Shown: positions 1 to 14,138, numbered from the stretch's first letter. The stretch is DNA of 64,000 bases from Catellatospora sichuanensis (GCF_007483665.1 NZ_VIQO01000046.1:1-64000), one strand, 5' to 3'. Notes: generated by a model from the sequence alone, not told the origin. A program made the numbers and translations.

Positions 1-798
1 GCCCCACTGGTAGGCGAGTACCCAGATGTTGCGGGGGGCGAAGTAGAACAGCGATGGTGCGACGGTGGCGGACGACATGGTGTTCTGGCTGGCCGAGGCC
101 ATGTCGGACCAGTTGGTGAGCAGGCTGAAGTTCATCGAGCCCCAGGTCGATCCGTTGTCGTGCGTGGTGGCGTAGACGAGCTGCCTGCCGTTGTAGGGGG
201 CGGTGGTGAAGTCCTTGAGCGAGACCCAGCCCGACTTCGGGGTCGCCAGCACGCCCGTCGACGTCCAGCGGTAGCTCGAGGGAAGAGCGCACGTGCTGGG
301 CGGCGACGGTGATGCTGACGGCGACGGCGGCGCCGAGGGGCTGGTGGACGGCGACGCGCTCGGCGAGGTCGTCGGTGTCACGCCGCCGGTGCACGTCACG
401 CCGTTCAGGGCGAAACTCGACGGCGCCGGATTGCTGCCCGTCCAGGATCCGTTGAACCCGAACGACACCATGGCGTTGGTCGGGACGGACCCGTTGTAAC
501 TCATGTTGTTCGCGGTCACCGCCGAGCCGCTCTGCGTGAGCGACGTGTTCCACGCCTGCGTGACCGTCTGCCCGGTGCTGAATGACCACGTCAACGTCCA
601 TGCGGTGAGTGGATCGCCCAGGTTGGTGACCGACACGTTGGCGCCGAATCCGCCTGACCACTGCGATGACACGGCGTAGTTCACCGCACAGCCCGCGGCT
701 GCGGCACGGGCGGGCAACGCCACGAGGGCCGTCACCGACGTCAGCAACGCGACGCCGGCCGACACCAGACTGACAATGATTGATCTCGGTTTTGCCAT
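1..798 (-). CDS. CBM2-GH62 alpha-L-arabinofuranosidase, C-terminus beyond window edge
   Basis: A secreted enzyme expected to release arabinofuranose side chains from arabinoxylan. The frame is open to the window edge, giving the first 266 codons. A signal peptide (about 1-36, ending ARAAAAG) is followed by a CBM2 module (about 37-140, Trp-rich, with NMSYNGSVP), a Ser/Pro/Thr linker, and then the start of a GH62 five-blade propeller ([47 protein letters not shown]). The Asp in SLKDFT is the family's catalytic base. The ATG at 798 has an AGGAG seven bases upstream. A promoter with a CebR-like operator lies just upstream. The family call is firm; the missing half prevents judging completeness. 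Confidence 0.9.
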   Translation of the reverse strand, partial: MAKPRSIIVSLVSAGVALLTSVTALVALPARAAAAGCAVNYAVSSQWSGGFGANVSVTNLGDPLTAWTLTWSFSTGQTVTQAWNTSLTQSGSAVTANNMSYNGSVPTNAMVSFGFNGSWTGSNPAPSSFALNGVTCTGGVTPTTSPSASPSTSPSAPPSPSASPSPPSTCALPSSYRWTSTGVLATPKSGWVSLKDFTTAPYNGRQLVYATTHDNGSTWGSMNFSLLTNWSDMASASQNTMSSATVAPSLFYFAPRNIWVLAYQWG

Positions 799-874
799 TG
801 GCACACTCCTGACGAGTAGTCGGCCAGCGCATTCCTGGAGCAGTTTCCGGTGACTGCCAACAATCGTGTCGGAG

Positions 875-903
875 ATGTTACGGGAGCGCTCCCAGATGTA
901 CAA
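875..903 (-). promoter_or_regulatory. Promoter of the GH62 gene
   Basis: On the minus strand TTGTAC (903-898) is followed by exactly 17 bases and TAACAT (880-875), a good match to a vegetative actinobacterial promoter. The spacer is almost entirely the palindrome at 881-894, so a bound repressor would block RNA polymerase. The leader would be about 70 bases. Confidence 0.6.
881..894. promoter_or_regulatory. CebR-like operator in the GH62 promoter spacer
   Basis: CGGGAGCGCTCCCA contains the perfect palindrome GGGAGCGCTCCC and differs at one base from the Streptomyces CebR (LacI-family cellobiose repressor) box TGGGAGCGCTCCCA. It lies between the -35 and -10 elements. The implied control by cello-oligosaccharides is inference; no cebR gene is in the window. 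Apart from this site and its promoter, the gap 799-1203 holds nothing I recognise. Confidence 0.65.
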
Positions 904-1203
904 GGACGAGCGTCGATCTAATGCCGATCCATCGGCCGAGGTCGAGATCGGTCAACAGTTGTGCCAGGTCATGCGGGCTGCTTGTGGATGCCCGCCGACT
1001 TCTGCTAATGCGGATGGTGTTGACTGCGACTGTTTATGACCGGGTCCGATAACACATTTTCGCGCGCTGAATTCGTTGGTATCCGCAAAGTATTGTCGGG
1101 GAAGGTGTCATGGCGCCCATCGCGCGCCGGTCGCATGCAGGGAATGGACCGGCATGAAGAGACGGCACCCTTGGCAACCCACAGGGCGAGAGCCGGCCGG
1201 CCG

Positions 1204-2382
1204 TCACACAGGACGACCAGCCGCTGGCCGAGCCGCGGGCGGGCGCCAGTCGGCCCAGCGGGCCATCGACCGCAGTGCCATCTGCGGCGGGGTGAGCCGC
1301 ATCAGTGTGTTGCGCAGCCCCACGGCCAGTGGATTGCTCAGCTGCTGACCGATCCGCCCGATCTGCGCCGCTGCGCGGGCGACCTGCTGCGAGCGGGGGC
1401 GGCGCAGCCGGTCGTACTCGGCGAGCGCTGCCGGCACGTCGTCGCCGGGCCCGCAGACCGCGGCGAGCACCGCGGCGTCCTCGATGGCCTGGTTGGCGCC
1501 CTGGCCGAGGAACGGCGTCATGGCGTGCGCGGCGTCGCCGAGCAGCACGACCGCCCCTTGTGCGTACGACGGCAGCGGCGTGGCGAGGTGCCGCAGGTCG
1601 GTGCGGATCACCGCAGCGGGATCGGTGGCGTCGAGCAGAGCGGGAATCGGCGCGTGCCAACGGCCGAACCGTGCCCGCACCGCGGCGGCCTCGTCGTCGA
1701 CGTGCTGGTTCTCGGGGGCGTTGATCGCGGCGTACCAGTAGACGCGGCCGCCGCCGAGCGGCACCATGCCGAATTCCGCGCCCGGCCCCCACGTGATCGC
1801 GGCCGCGCGCTCGCCGTTCCAGGGCGCGGTCGTGACTCCGCGCCAGGCGGTCGAGCCGCAGTAGACGGGTCCGGGATGGCCGGGGAACAGCCGGGCGCGC
1901 ACGACGCTGTGCAGGCCGTCGGCGCCGACGATCAGGGCGGCGTCGCGGGTGACCCGCTCGTCGCGGTGACGGTAGGCCACCCGTGGCCGCGGGCCGGGTG
2001 CGAGCTCCACCACCTCGGCGCCGGTGATCAGGCAGTCGGCCGGCAGTTGGGTGCGCAGGGCCGCGTGCAGGTCCGCCCGGTGGATGCCGAGCGCGGCGGT
2101 GCCCAGCAGGCGGGTCATCGCGTCGCCGTCGATACGCGAGATCCAGCGTCCGTCGGCGTCGCGGGTGCCGCCGGGTGCGTCGGCCGCGCCGGCGGCCCGG
2201 ACCGCGTCGCCGACGCCGAGCGCGTCGAGACCGCGCAGGCCGTTGGCCATCAGGGTGATGCCCGCGCCGACCTCGGCGAACTGCGGAGCCCGCTCCAGCA
2301 CGGTGACCTGCCAGCCGCGTCGGCGCAGGCCGATCGCCGCGCACAGTCCGCCGATCCCAGCGCCGATGACGATCGCGTCCAC
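1204..2382 (-). CDS. FAD-dependent monooxygenase of the PHBH/salicylate-hydroxylase type
   Basis: A class A flavoprotein monooxygenase that should use NAD(P)H and O2 to hydroxylate an aromatic or similar small molecule; the substrate is unknown. An N-terminal Rossmann motif (GAGIGG) and a C-terminal FAD-binding segment (LLGDAAHAMTPFLGQGANQAIEDA) are both intact over about 392 residues, the usual family length. I chose GTG 2382 because GAGG (2391-2388) then sits five bases away; GTG 2388 would overlap that ribosome site. It is divergent from a TetR gene with a shared palindrome between them, so it is probably repressed by that regulator and induced by its substrate. Confidence 0.85.
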   Translation of the reverse strand: MDAIVIGAGIGGLCAAIGLRRRGWQVTVLERAPQFAEVGAGITLMANGLRGLDALGVGDAVRAAGAADAPGGTRDADGRWISRIDGDAMTRLLGTAALGIHRADLHAALRTQLPADCLITGAEVVELAPGPRPRVAYRHRDERVTRDAALIVGADGLHSVVRARLFPGHPGPVYCGSTAWRGVTTAPWNGERAAAITWGPGAEFGMVPLGGGRVYWYAAINAPENQHVDDEAAAVRARFGRWHAPIPALLDATDPAAVIRTDLRHLATPLPSYAQGAVVLLGDAAHAMTPFLGQGANQAIEDAAVLAAVCGPGDDVPAALAEYDRLRRPRSQQVARAAAQIGRIGQQLSNPLAVGLRNTLMRLTPPQMALRSMARWADWRPPAARPAAGRPV

Positions 2383-2392
2383 GCCCACCTCT

Positions 2393-2408
2393 TTCTACAG
2401 CTGTAGAA
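2393..2408. promoter_or_regulatory. 16-bp perfect palindrome, probable TetR operator
   Basis: TTCTACAGCTGTAGAA is an uninterrupted 16-bp palindrome in the 61-bp gap between the divergent monooxygenase and TetR genes. This is the classic place for a TetR-family dimer to control both genes. A -10-like GATACT follows at 2413-2418 on the plus strand. Confidence 0.7.
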
Positions 2409-2443
2409 GCGCGATACTACACACGGAGAATGCGAGGGACCAC

Positions 2444-3064
2444 GTGGTAAGCCGGTACACCGTCATCACCGACGCCGCCATCGCGCTCGTCGCCGAGCAG
2501 GGTATGCGCGGGCTCACCCACCGTGCCGTCGACGCCCGCGCCGGGCTGCCCACCGGCACGACCTCGGCCTACTACCGCACCCGTAAAGCCCTGATCGAGG
2601 CACTCGTGCAACGGCTGGCCGACCTCGACCGGGCCGATCTCGAAGCGCGCGACCTGCCCGCCGACCAGGCTCCGGCGTACCCGCACGATCGGCGCTTCAC
2701 CCCCGCGGACCTGGACGGGCTCGCGGCCGGGATAGCCGCCGTGATCGACGCCTGGCTCACCACCGGCCGCGACCGGTCCCTGGCCCGGTATGCATGCCTG
2801 CTCGAAGCCACCCACCACCCCGAACTGCGCGACATCCTCGGCCACGGCGCCGCCTCCCGCGCTCAGGCCCGCGCACTGCTGGCGGCAGCCGGAGCCCGCG
2901 ATCCCGACCGGGCCGGCGACCACTTCGTGGCCTGCGTCGACGGGTTGCTGTTCGACCGCCTCGCGGGCGCGGGCGCGCTCACCGCCCCGCCGCCCGGCAC
3001 GGCCGAAAGCAGGACGGACCTGACTCGCGCCGTAAGGGCGCTGCTGCGCGCCATGTCCGGATAA
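2444..3064 (+). CDS. TetR-family transcriptional regulator
   Basis: A 206-residue regulator. The N-terminal helix-turn-helix reads roughly VSRYTVITDAA to TSAYYRTRKALIEAL (residues 1-50), with the TetR recognition-helix signature (GLPTGTTSAYYRTR). The remaining 150 residues are a variable ligand-binding domain. GTG 2444 is the most credible start: GAGGGA lies four bases upstream and the HTH begins immediately after. Upstream in-frame codons run through the operator and monooxygenase. It likely represses the divergent flavin monooxygenase and itself through the palindrome at 2393-2408. Confidence 0.85.
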   Translation: MVSRYTVITDAAIALVAEQGMRGLTHRAVDARAGLPTGTTSAYYRTRKALIEALVQRLADLDRADLEARDLPADQAPAYPHDRRFTPADLDGLAAGIAAVIDAWLTTGRDRSLARYACLLEATHHPELRDILGHGAASRAQARALLAAAGARDPDRAGDHFVACVDGLLFDRLAGAGALTAPPPGTAESRTDLTRAVRALLRAMSG

Positions 3065-3236
3065 CGCGTCCACGGCTGAGCCGGTTCCGGCGCCTTGGCC
3101 CGCCGGGGCACGCGCGCTGCATGCCCCGGCGGTACACCTTCGGACCGCTGTTGCGGATCCTGTGGCACCGACATATGACGTATGACGGCGCTCGATGAGT
3201 GTCGAGGGCCGCCGATCAGCCGTTGCGCAGCGCGGG

Positions 3237-4877
3237 CTAGCGCCGGGTCCAGCGTTGGTTCGCCGCTCCGGTGCAGGTCCACAGGATGACCAAGGTGCCG
3301 TTCGCGGTGGCGTTGCCGTTGACGTCGACGCACAGGCCCGACTGGCGGCTGGCGACCGTGCCGTCGGAGTTCAGGTTCCACTGCTGGTTGGCGCCGCCGT
3401 TGCAGTCCCAGAGCTGTACCTTGGCGCCTGCTGTGGCATTGAGCGGTGCGTCGAGGCACTTGCCCAGTGCCTGCAGGGCCGCCCCGTTGACAGCCCACTG
3501 CTGGTTGTTCTGGCCGTTGCAGTCCCAGATGACGGGCTGGGTGCCGTTGGCGGTGTTGCTCTGCGGGACGTCCAGGCAGCGCCCGGAGGACGTGCTCACC
3601 AGCGTGGACGTCGTCGGTGCGGGAGTGGTGCCGCCGCCGCTGACCCGGTACACCACAGTGCCGTGCGCCGGGACGCTGGCGGAGATGGCTCCGCTCGTGG
3701 AGCTGGTGGTGCTCGTCCACGCGTCCAGGAGCGTGAAGGACGTGCCGGTCTTGCCGGCGGCTGCGGCCGTCGTGGAAACCGTGGTGGTCGTGGATCCCTG
3801 GTTGAACAGGGCGACCGCGACGTCGCCGTTGGCGAGCCTCTTGGCGAGCACGCGCCGCGTGCCGTCGTTGGAGACCTGCGTGGCCTGCAGGCCCAGGGAA
3901 TCCTGGTTGATGGCGATCAGGTGCGAGTTCTTGAGGATGGTCTGCGTCGCCGTGGACATGGAGCGCAGGTCGTTGCCGGCGATCAGCGGCGACGCCATGA
4001 CGGCCCAGAGCGCGAAGTGGCTGCGCATCTCGGTGTCGGTCATGCCGCCTCTGCCGACCTCCATCATGTCGGGGTCGTTGAACTGGCCGGGCCGGGCGTA
4101 GGAGGCCAGCGGAACGGTGACGTCCACGATGTTCTGGATGCCCATCGGGTAACCGTTGGTCTGCCCGGTGTTCCACGCGTTGGTGATGTCCTCGGTGGTC
4201 CGCCACATGTTGGCCACGTCGCCCCAGTTGCGCAGAGGTCCGGTCTTGGCGTGGATGCTGTTGGGGTTGATGCTGTAGACGATCTGGCGGCCGGAGGCGG
4301 CGAGCGCGTCGCGCATCTTGGCGAAGGTCGTCACCTGCTGGTCGATGGTGCCGTTGGGTGAGCACCAGTCGTACTTGAGGAAGTCGACGCCCCAGGCGGC
4401 GAACTGCCTGGCGTCCTGGACCTCGTGTCCCTGGCTGCCGGTGGCGCCCGGATACGCGCCGAAGTACTGGGCACAGGTCTTGTCCACGGGCACCTGGTAG
4501 AGGCCGAACTTGAGACCGCGGCTGTGCAGGTAGTCGCCGAGCGCCTTCATGCCGCTGGGGAACCTGGTGGGGTCGCCCTGCAGGTTGCCGGCTGAGTCGC
4601 GGTTGGGGTTGAACCAGCAGTCGTCGACCACGACGTACTGGTAGCCGAGCTCGCGCATGCCGCTGCTGACGATCGCGTCGGCGTGCTGGCGGATCAAGGT
4701 TTCGTTGATGTTGCAGCCGAAGGTGTTCCAGGAGTTCCAGCCCATCGGGGGCGTGCGGGCGACGCCGTTGTCGAGGGCATGCGCGGCGGGGGCCTGCAGG
4801 GCGAGCGCGGCCGAGATCAGCAGCAGTGCTGCGGTCAGGGCGGTGGTCAGGCGATGCCTGCGGAGGGGACGGTTCAT
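3237..4877 (-). CDS. Secreted GH27 alpha-galactosidase with CBM13 (ricin) module
   Basis: An extracellular enzyme expected to remove alpha-galactosyl (or beta-L-arabinopyranosyl) residues, for example from galactomannan or xyloglucan debris. A signal peptide (1-34) is followed by a GH27 (beta/alpha)8 barrel: PPMGWNSWN at 43-51, nucleophile Asp170 in FLKYDWC, acid/base Asp270 in FNDPDMMEVG. An all-beta domain and a C-terminal CBM13 trefoil (about 412-546) with three QxW-type repeats follow. ATG 4877 has AGGAGAA upstream and precedes a clean signal sequence. The gene reads toward the TetR gene. Its long upstream gap holds two copies of a LacI-type operator, one beside a promoter-like TTGACG at 5154-5149. 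Confidence 0.93.
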   Translation of the reverse strand: MNRPLRRHRLTTALTAALLLISAALALQAPAAHALDNGVARTPPMGWNSWNTFGCNINETLIRQHADAIVSSGMRELGYQYVVVDDCWFNPNRDSAGNLQGDPTRFPSGMKALGDYLHSRGLKFGLYQVPVDKTCAQYFGAYPGATGSQGHEVQDARQFAAWGVDFLKYDWCSPNGTIDQQVTTFAKMRDALAASGRQIVYSINPNSIHAKTGPLRNWGDVANMWRTTEDITNAWNTGQTNGYPMGIQNIVDVTVPLASYARPGQFNDPDMMEVGRGGMTDTEMRSHFALWAVMASPLIAGNDLRSMSTATQTILKNSHLIAINQDSLGLQATQVSNDGTRRVLAKRLANGDVAVALFNQGSTTTTVSTTAAAAGKTGTSFTLLDAWTSTTSSTSGAISASVPAHGTVVYRVSGGGTTPAPTTSTLVSTSSGRCLDVPQSNTANGTQPVIWDCNGQNNQQWAVNGAALQALGKCLDAPLNATAGAKVQLWDCNGGANQQWNLNSDGTVASRQSGLCVDVNGNATANGTLVILWTCTGAANQRWTRR

Positions 4878-5126
4878 GGCTTCTCCTCGGGAGTGGTTCG
4901 GGCAGGGCAGGAGCGGTGTGGTGGAGTGGCCGCCGGTCCGCGTGAGCCTGGCCCGGCGGGTCGTCGTGTTGCGGCCGGTGGGTGGCCGCGGCGAGGTGCT
5001 CGCTGGGCGGGAACGCCAGGGGCGGCCTCGCAGGCGGGCGCTCTGTCCGGACAGGGCAGAGCGTGAGGGTGTAAATGTGCTGTACGCCCGGTGCGGTGCG
5101 GGCAGCCGCAAGGCGTCGTCCTAGAC

Positions 5127-5140
5127 TGTGACCGATAACA
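5127..5140. promoter_or_regulatory. LacI-type operator copy 1 (GH27 side)
   Basis: TGTGACCGATAACA matches the form at 43015-43028 exactly and the form at 43147-43160 at 13 of 14 bases. On the minus strand TTGACG (5154-5149) lies just upstream, the same arrangement as at GH95. This suggests a common LacI-type repressor for GH27 and GH95. Confidence 0.55.
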
Positions 5141-5162
5141 TCGAAATACGTCAAGATGTTGC

Positions 5163-5174
5163 CGAAAGATTTCG
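5163..5174. promoter_or_regulatory. CGAAA/TTTCG inverted repeat
   Basis: CGAAAGATTTCG has perfect five-base arms with a two-base spacer. It resembles the CGAAA-N-TTTCG boxes reported near actinomycete xylanase genes. The role here is a guess. Confidence 0.3.
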
Positions 5175-5371
5175 AGTGACCGAACTGGTTCGCGGCGCGA
5201 TGCTGGCCCGAACCGATGGTCCCGACCCTGGTTACCTGCGAATGAGTGGTGCGGGCGCCCCGCCTGCAGCTGCGGCGGATCGGTTGGGCCGAGGTGCGTG
5301 GTGGGATTCCGTTGCGACTCAACCGTTACTAAACCACCATCGACCAACACGATCCAACGGACCGACAAGTG

Positions 5372-5385
5372 TGTGATCGGTAACA
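5372..5385. promoter_or_regulatory. LacI-type operator copy 2
   Basis: TGTGATCGGTAACA; its reverse complement TGTTACCGATCACA differs from the 43147 site at one base. It lies about 245 bp upstream of copy 1 and could support DNA looping or serve a divergent promoter. Confidence 0.4.
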
Positions 5386-5561
5386 ATGTGGACGCTCGGT
5401 GAAGCTGGCACAACGGTGTCCCGATCGAGATCTGATCCTCCGGCCTGCGGGCCGTCCTGAGCGAAGAGCGATAAGAAGATCGAGCACCAAGACGGGCGAC
5501 CAGAAGCCGGGCGGCGACTCGTCCGCTACCCGCACGCTGGCCCCACATCTGCGGGCGCAAC

Positions 5562-5580
5562 GCTAAGTCATATGATGTGT
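5562..5580. promoter_or_regulatory. 19-bp element repeated at 25832-25850
   Basis: GCTAAGTCATATGATGTGT is identical, in inverted orientation, to the sequence 75 bp upstream of the ABC sugar-binding protein gene. It contains the half-site CATATGATGT of the proposed GntR operator. Confidence 0.5.
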
Positions 5581-5702
5581 ACGCGATGCGTTTCGCGGTA
5601 AAAATCCGACCTTAGTCGCGTCGTCGAGCCGGGCCCGCCCTGGTAGTGAACAGGAACTGATCAGGCCGTTCCCGGCGCAGTGCCGGCAATCGACGGCGGT
5701 CG

Positions 5703-5732
5703 TTGACATGTGACGTGATATGTCGTTACCGT
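5703..5732 (+). promoter_or_regulatory. Promoter of the esterase-GH43-GH141 operon with GntR-type operator
   Basis: TTGACA (5703-5708), an 18-base spacer and TACCGT (5727-5732) form a plausible promoter 250 bp upstream of the GTG at 5979. The spacer overlaps the 20-bp near-palindrome GACATGTGACGTGATATGTC (5705-5724), which matches the ideal GACATATGACGTCATATGTC at 18 of 20 positions. Repressor binding here would occlude the -35. Confidence 0.6.
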
Positions 5733-5834
5733 GGCGCTGTCCCCATGGGACATGGCCCGGGGCAGAGGGCCGAGCACGGGTCAACGCCGCCGCACGGTGA
5801 AAGAACGCCGGGCCACCCGCGGTCGCGCTACTGA

Positions 5835-7334
<1,500 letters not shown>

Positions 7335-7343
7335 TCGCCTGAC

Positions 7344-7373
7344 CGGTGGCGGCGGCACGGGCCGCCGCCACCG
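7344..7373 (+). terminator. Intra-operon hairpin after the first esterase
   Basis: A perfect 13-bp GC-only stem (7344-7356 with 7361-7373) with a four-base ACGG loop lies ten bases after the stop. The next gene starts 33 bp later without an obvious new promoter, so it may be an attenuator or mRNA-stabilising element. Confidence 0.6.
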
Positions 7374-7405
7374 CCTCACCTCCTTTCAGATGACGGAGTA
7401 GCACA

Positions 7406-9223
7406 GTGGCATTCACATTGCGGCGGACGTCGACGCGTCTGCTCGCCCTGGCGGTGGGCCTCTCATGCCTGGCGGCATCGGTTCCGCGTACGGCCCTCGC
7501 GGACAACCCGATCGTGCAACACGTGTACACCGCCGACCCCGCGCCGCTGGTCCACAACGGCCGGGTCTACCTGTACACCGGACACGACGAGGACGGCTCG
7601 ACCTACTTCACGATGCGCGACTGGCGCGTCTGGTCGTCGTCGGACATGGTGAACTGGACAGACCACGGATCGCCGATGAACCTGGCGACGTTCAGCTGGG
7701 CCAGCTCCGACGCCTGGGCAGGACAGGCCGTCTACCGCAACGGCAAGTTCTACTGGTACGTGCCGGTGCGGATGGCCAACGGGTCGAACGCCATCGGGGT
7801 CGCGGTCGCGGACAGCCCGACCGGACCGTTCCGCGACGCGCTCGGCCGTCCGCTGATCCAGAACGCTGAGATCGACCCGACCGTCTTCATCGACACCGAC
7901 GGCCAGGCGTACCTGTACTACGGCAACCCGCGCCTATGGTACGTGCGGCTCAACGCCGACATGATCTCGTACTCGGGCAGCCCGACCCAGATATCGCTGA
8001 CCACCGCGGGATTCGGCAGCCGCAGCGGAGACGCGAACCGGCCGACCCTGTACGAGGAAGGACCGTGGGTCTACAAGCGCAACAACCTCTACTACATGGT
8101 GTACGCGGCGAAGTGCTGCTCTGAGTTCATCGCCTACTCCACCTCGCCCGGCCCGACCGGGCCGTGGACGTATCGCGGCACCATCATGCCCACCCAGGGC
8201 GGCAGCTTCACCAATCACGCCGGTGTCATCGACTTCAACGGCGGCTCGTACTTCTTCTACCACAACGGCGCGCTGCCCGGCGGCGGTGGCTTCACCCGGT
8301 CGGTGGCGGTGGAGAAGTTCAGCTACAGCAGCGACGGCACCATCCCGACGATCAACATGACGGCCGCCGGTGCGCCGCAGGTCGGCACGCTCGACCCCTA
8401 TGTACGCCAGGAGGCGGAGACCGTCGCCTGGGGCAGCGGCATCGAAACCGAGCCCGCGGGCGAGGGCGGGATGAACGTCGGCTGGATCGACAACGGCGAC
8501 TACATCAAGGTCAAGGGAGTGGCGTTCGGGGCCGGTGCCAGTTCGTTCACGGCCAGGGTGGCCTCGGGAGCAAGCGGCGGCCGAATCGAGGCGCGGGTGG
8601 ACAGCGCGACCGGAACGACTGTCGCGACCTGCACCGTGCCGGGCACCGGCGGCTGGCAGACCTGGACCACGGTGTCGTGCGCGGTGACCGGCGCGACCGG
8701 CACCCACGACCTGTACCTGCGCTTCACGGGCGGCAGCGGATACCTGTTCAACGTGAACTGGTGGCAGTTCACCACCGGCCAGGCCACCGGGTACCCGACC
8801 GGCTACCGCCAGCTCGTCATCGGCAACAACGGCCTGTGCGTGGATGTGAGCGGCATGTCCACCGCCGCCGGTGCGGCGATCGTCCAGGGGACCTGCAGCG
8901 GGCAGAACAGCCAGAAGTTCCAGTTCGTACCGGTCTCGGGCGGCTATGGCCGACTGCAGGCCCAGCATTCGGGCTACGACGTGGCGGTCGCCAACAGCTC
9001 TACTGCCGCCGGAGTCCTCAACATCATCCAGCAGGTGCCCAACAGCGCGGCGAACAGCCTGTGGCTGCCGGTCCGGCAGTCCGACGGCTCGTACTCGTTC
9101 CGGAACCAGAACAGCGGACTGTGCCTGGACGTGTACGGCGCCAACAGCACCGTCGGCCAGCAGCTCGATCAGTGGCAGTGCAAGAACGCGCCCGGCACCA
9201 ACCAGGACTTCACCCCTCGCTGA
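7406..9223 (+). CDS. Secreted GH43 arabinofuranosidase/xylosidase with CBM6 and trefoil module
   Basis: A secreted five-bladed beta-propeller glycosidase, most like arabinoxylan arabinofuranohydrolases. The signal peptide is 1-32. The GH43 triad is visible: Asp44 (YTADPAP), Asp157 (AEIDPTVF) and Glu218 (YEEGPWV). A CBM6-like module spans about 330-455 (VRQEAETVAW, IDNGDYIKV, FNVNWWQF), and a C-terminal trefoil (about 465-605) carries degenerate QxW repeats, less regular than the neighbouring CBM13s. GTG 7406 has GGAG seven bases upstream. It lies in the operon between two esterases, so side-chain removal and ester cleavage would be co-expressed. Confidence 0.88.
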   Translation: MAFTLRRTSTRLLALAVGLSCLAASVPRTALADNPIVQHVYTADPAPLVHNGRVYLYTGHDEDGSTYFTMRDWRVWSSSDMVNWTDHGSPMNLATFSWASSDAWAGQAVYRNGKFYWYVPVRMANGSNAIGVAVADSPTGPFRDALGRPLIQNAEIDPTVFIDTDGQAYLYYGNPRLWYVRLNADMISYSGSPTQISLTTAGFGSRSGDANRPTLYEEGPWVYKRNNLYYMVYAAKCCSEFIAYSTSPGPTGPWTYRGTIMPTQGGSFTNHAGVIDFNGGSYFFYHNGALPGGGGFTRSVAVEKFSYSSDGTIPTINMTAAGAPQVGTLDPYVRQEAETVAWGSGIETEPAGEGGMNVGWIDNGDYIKVKGVAFGAGASSFTARVASGASGGRIEARVDSATGTTVATCTVPGTGGWQTWTTVSCAVTGATGTHDLYLRFTGGSGYLFNVNWWQFTTGQATGYPTGYRQLVIGNNGLCVDVSGMSTAAGAAIVQGTCSGQNSQKFQFVPVSGGYGRLQAQHSGYDVAVANSSTAAGVLNIIQQVPNSAANSLWLPVRQSDGSYSFRNQNSGLCLDVYGANSTVGQQLDQWQCKNAPGTNQDFTPR

Positions 9224-9268
9224 CGACACACGGCACGTCCTCGCCCCGTGGCGGACAAGGAGCTGCTC

Positions 9269-13344
<4,076 letters not shown>

Positions 13345-13356
13345 CCGGTCACAGCA

Positions 13357-13405
13357 GTCGCCGACCGGGCTTGCGCTCACTTCTGGCGGAAGCCCGGTCG
13401 GCGAC
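13357..13405 (+). terminator. Operon terminator
   Basis: A perfect 16-bp stem (13357-13372 with 13390-13405) with a 17-base loop lies 12 bases after the GH141-like stop. It is positioned to end the 5979-13344 operon and faces the convergent response regulator gene. Confidence 0.75.
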
Positions 13406-13490
13406 CGGGTGCTCGTGAGGTAGAGGTTTCCGCATTCCGCGACGCTGCGTGCCTACGCGCCGCCGACCCCACGACGCCGGCGGTGTCTGG

Positions 13491-14138
13491 TCACGCGGCG
13501 TTGAGCCAGGCGAGCACGGCGAGGACCCGGCGGTTGTCGTCCGGGGCCGGCGGGAGATCGAGTTTGGTGAAGATGTTGTTGATGTGTTTGTCGACTGCCT
13601 TCTCGGTGACGTAGAGCCGGGTGGCGACGGCGGCGTTCGACCGGCCCTCGGCGATGAGCGTGAGCACCTCCCGCTCCCGGTCGGTGAGACGGTCGAGCGG
13701 GCGGGCGCTGAGCAGTCCGGCCACCACCTCCGGGTCGAGCACGGTGCCGCCGGCGGCGACCTGACGTACAGCCGCCACGAAACCGTCGACGTCGACGACC
13801 CGGTCCTTGAGCAGGTAGCCCACCGATCCGGTGCCCGCGGCCAGCAACTCGCGTGCGTACAGCGGCTCCACGTACTGGCTCAACACGACGACGGGCAGGC
13901 CGGGCCGCGACGAGCGCGCCTTCACGACCGCCTCGAGGCCCTCGGTCGTGAAGGTCGGAGGCAGCCGCACGTCCACGATCGCGACGTCCAGATCGTCGCG
14001 CGCCAGTGCATCGTCGAGGGCGTCAGCGGTGCCGACGGCCGCGACGACGGCGATGCCAGCCGCCTCGAGGATCCTCGTGAGACCGACGCGCAGCAGCATC
14101 TGGTCCTCCGCGACCAGGGCTTTCAAATCGCCCGGCAC
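13491..14138 (-). CDS. NarL/LuxR-type response regulator
   Basis: A 215-residue two-component regulator. The receiver domain (about 6-125) has phospho-acceptor Asp56 (AIVDVRLP), the acidic pair in AEDQ, and Lys in YLLKDR. A LuxR helix-turn-helix (about 150-215) contains LTDREREVLTLIAEGRSNAAVA and TEKAVDKHINNIFTKL. GTG 14138 overlaps the end of the kinase gene and GGAGGT lies directly upstream. It is the last gene of a four-gene minus-strand operon with an ABC exporter and histidine kinase, and probably activates that operon in response to an envelope stress or antimicrobial. Confidence 0.9.
   Translation of the reverse strand: MPGDLKALVAEDQMLLRVGLTRILEAAGIAVVAAVGTADALDDALARDDLDVAIVDVRLPPTFTTEGLEAVVKARSSRPGLPVVVLSQYVEPLYARELLAAGTGSVGYLLKDRVVDVDGFVAAVRQVAAGGTVLDPEVVAGLLSARPLDRLTDREREVLTLIAEGRSNAAVATRLYVTEKAVDKHINNIFTKLDLPPAPDDNRRVLAVLAWLNAA

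Noticed and set aside
1046-1054. CCGATAACA, half of the LacI-type operator
   Set aside because: The other half is absent and the spot is downstream of the monooxygenase gene.
3172-3187. CATATGACGTATGACG, resembling the GntR operator
   Set aside because: It is a direct repeat of TATGACG rather than an inverted repeat and lies between two gene ends, not at a promoter.
2863-5322. An 819-codon open frame on the minus strand overlapping GH27 and TetR
   Set aside because: It is Arg/Pro/His-rich with no family motif and is the off-frame shadow of the GH27 gene, as expected at 70% GC.
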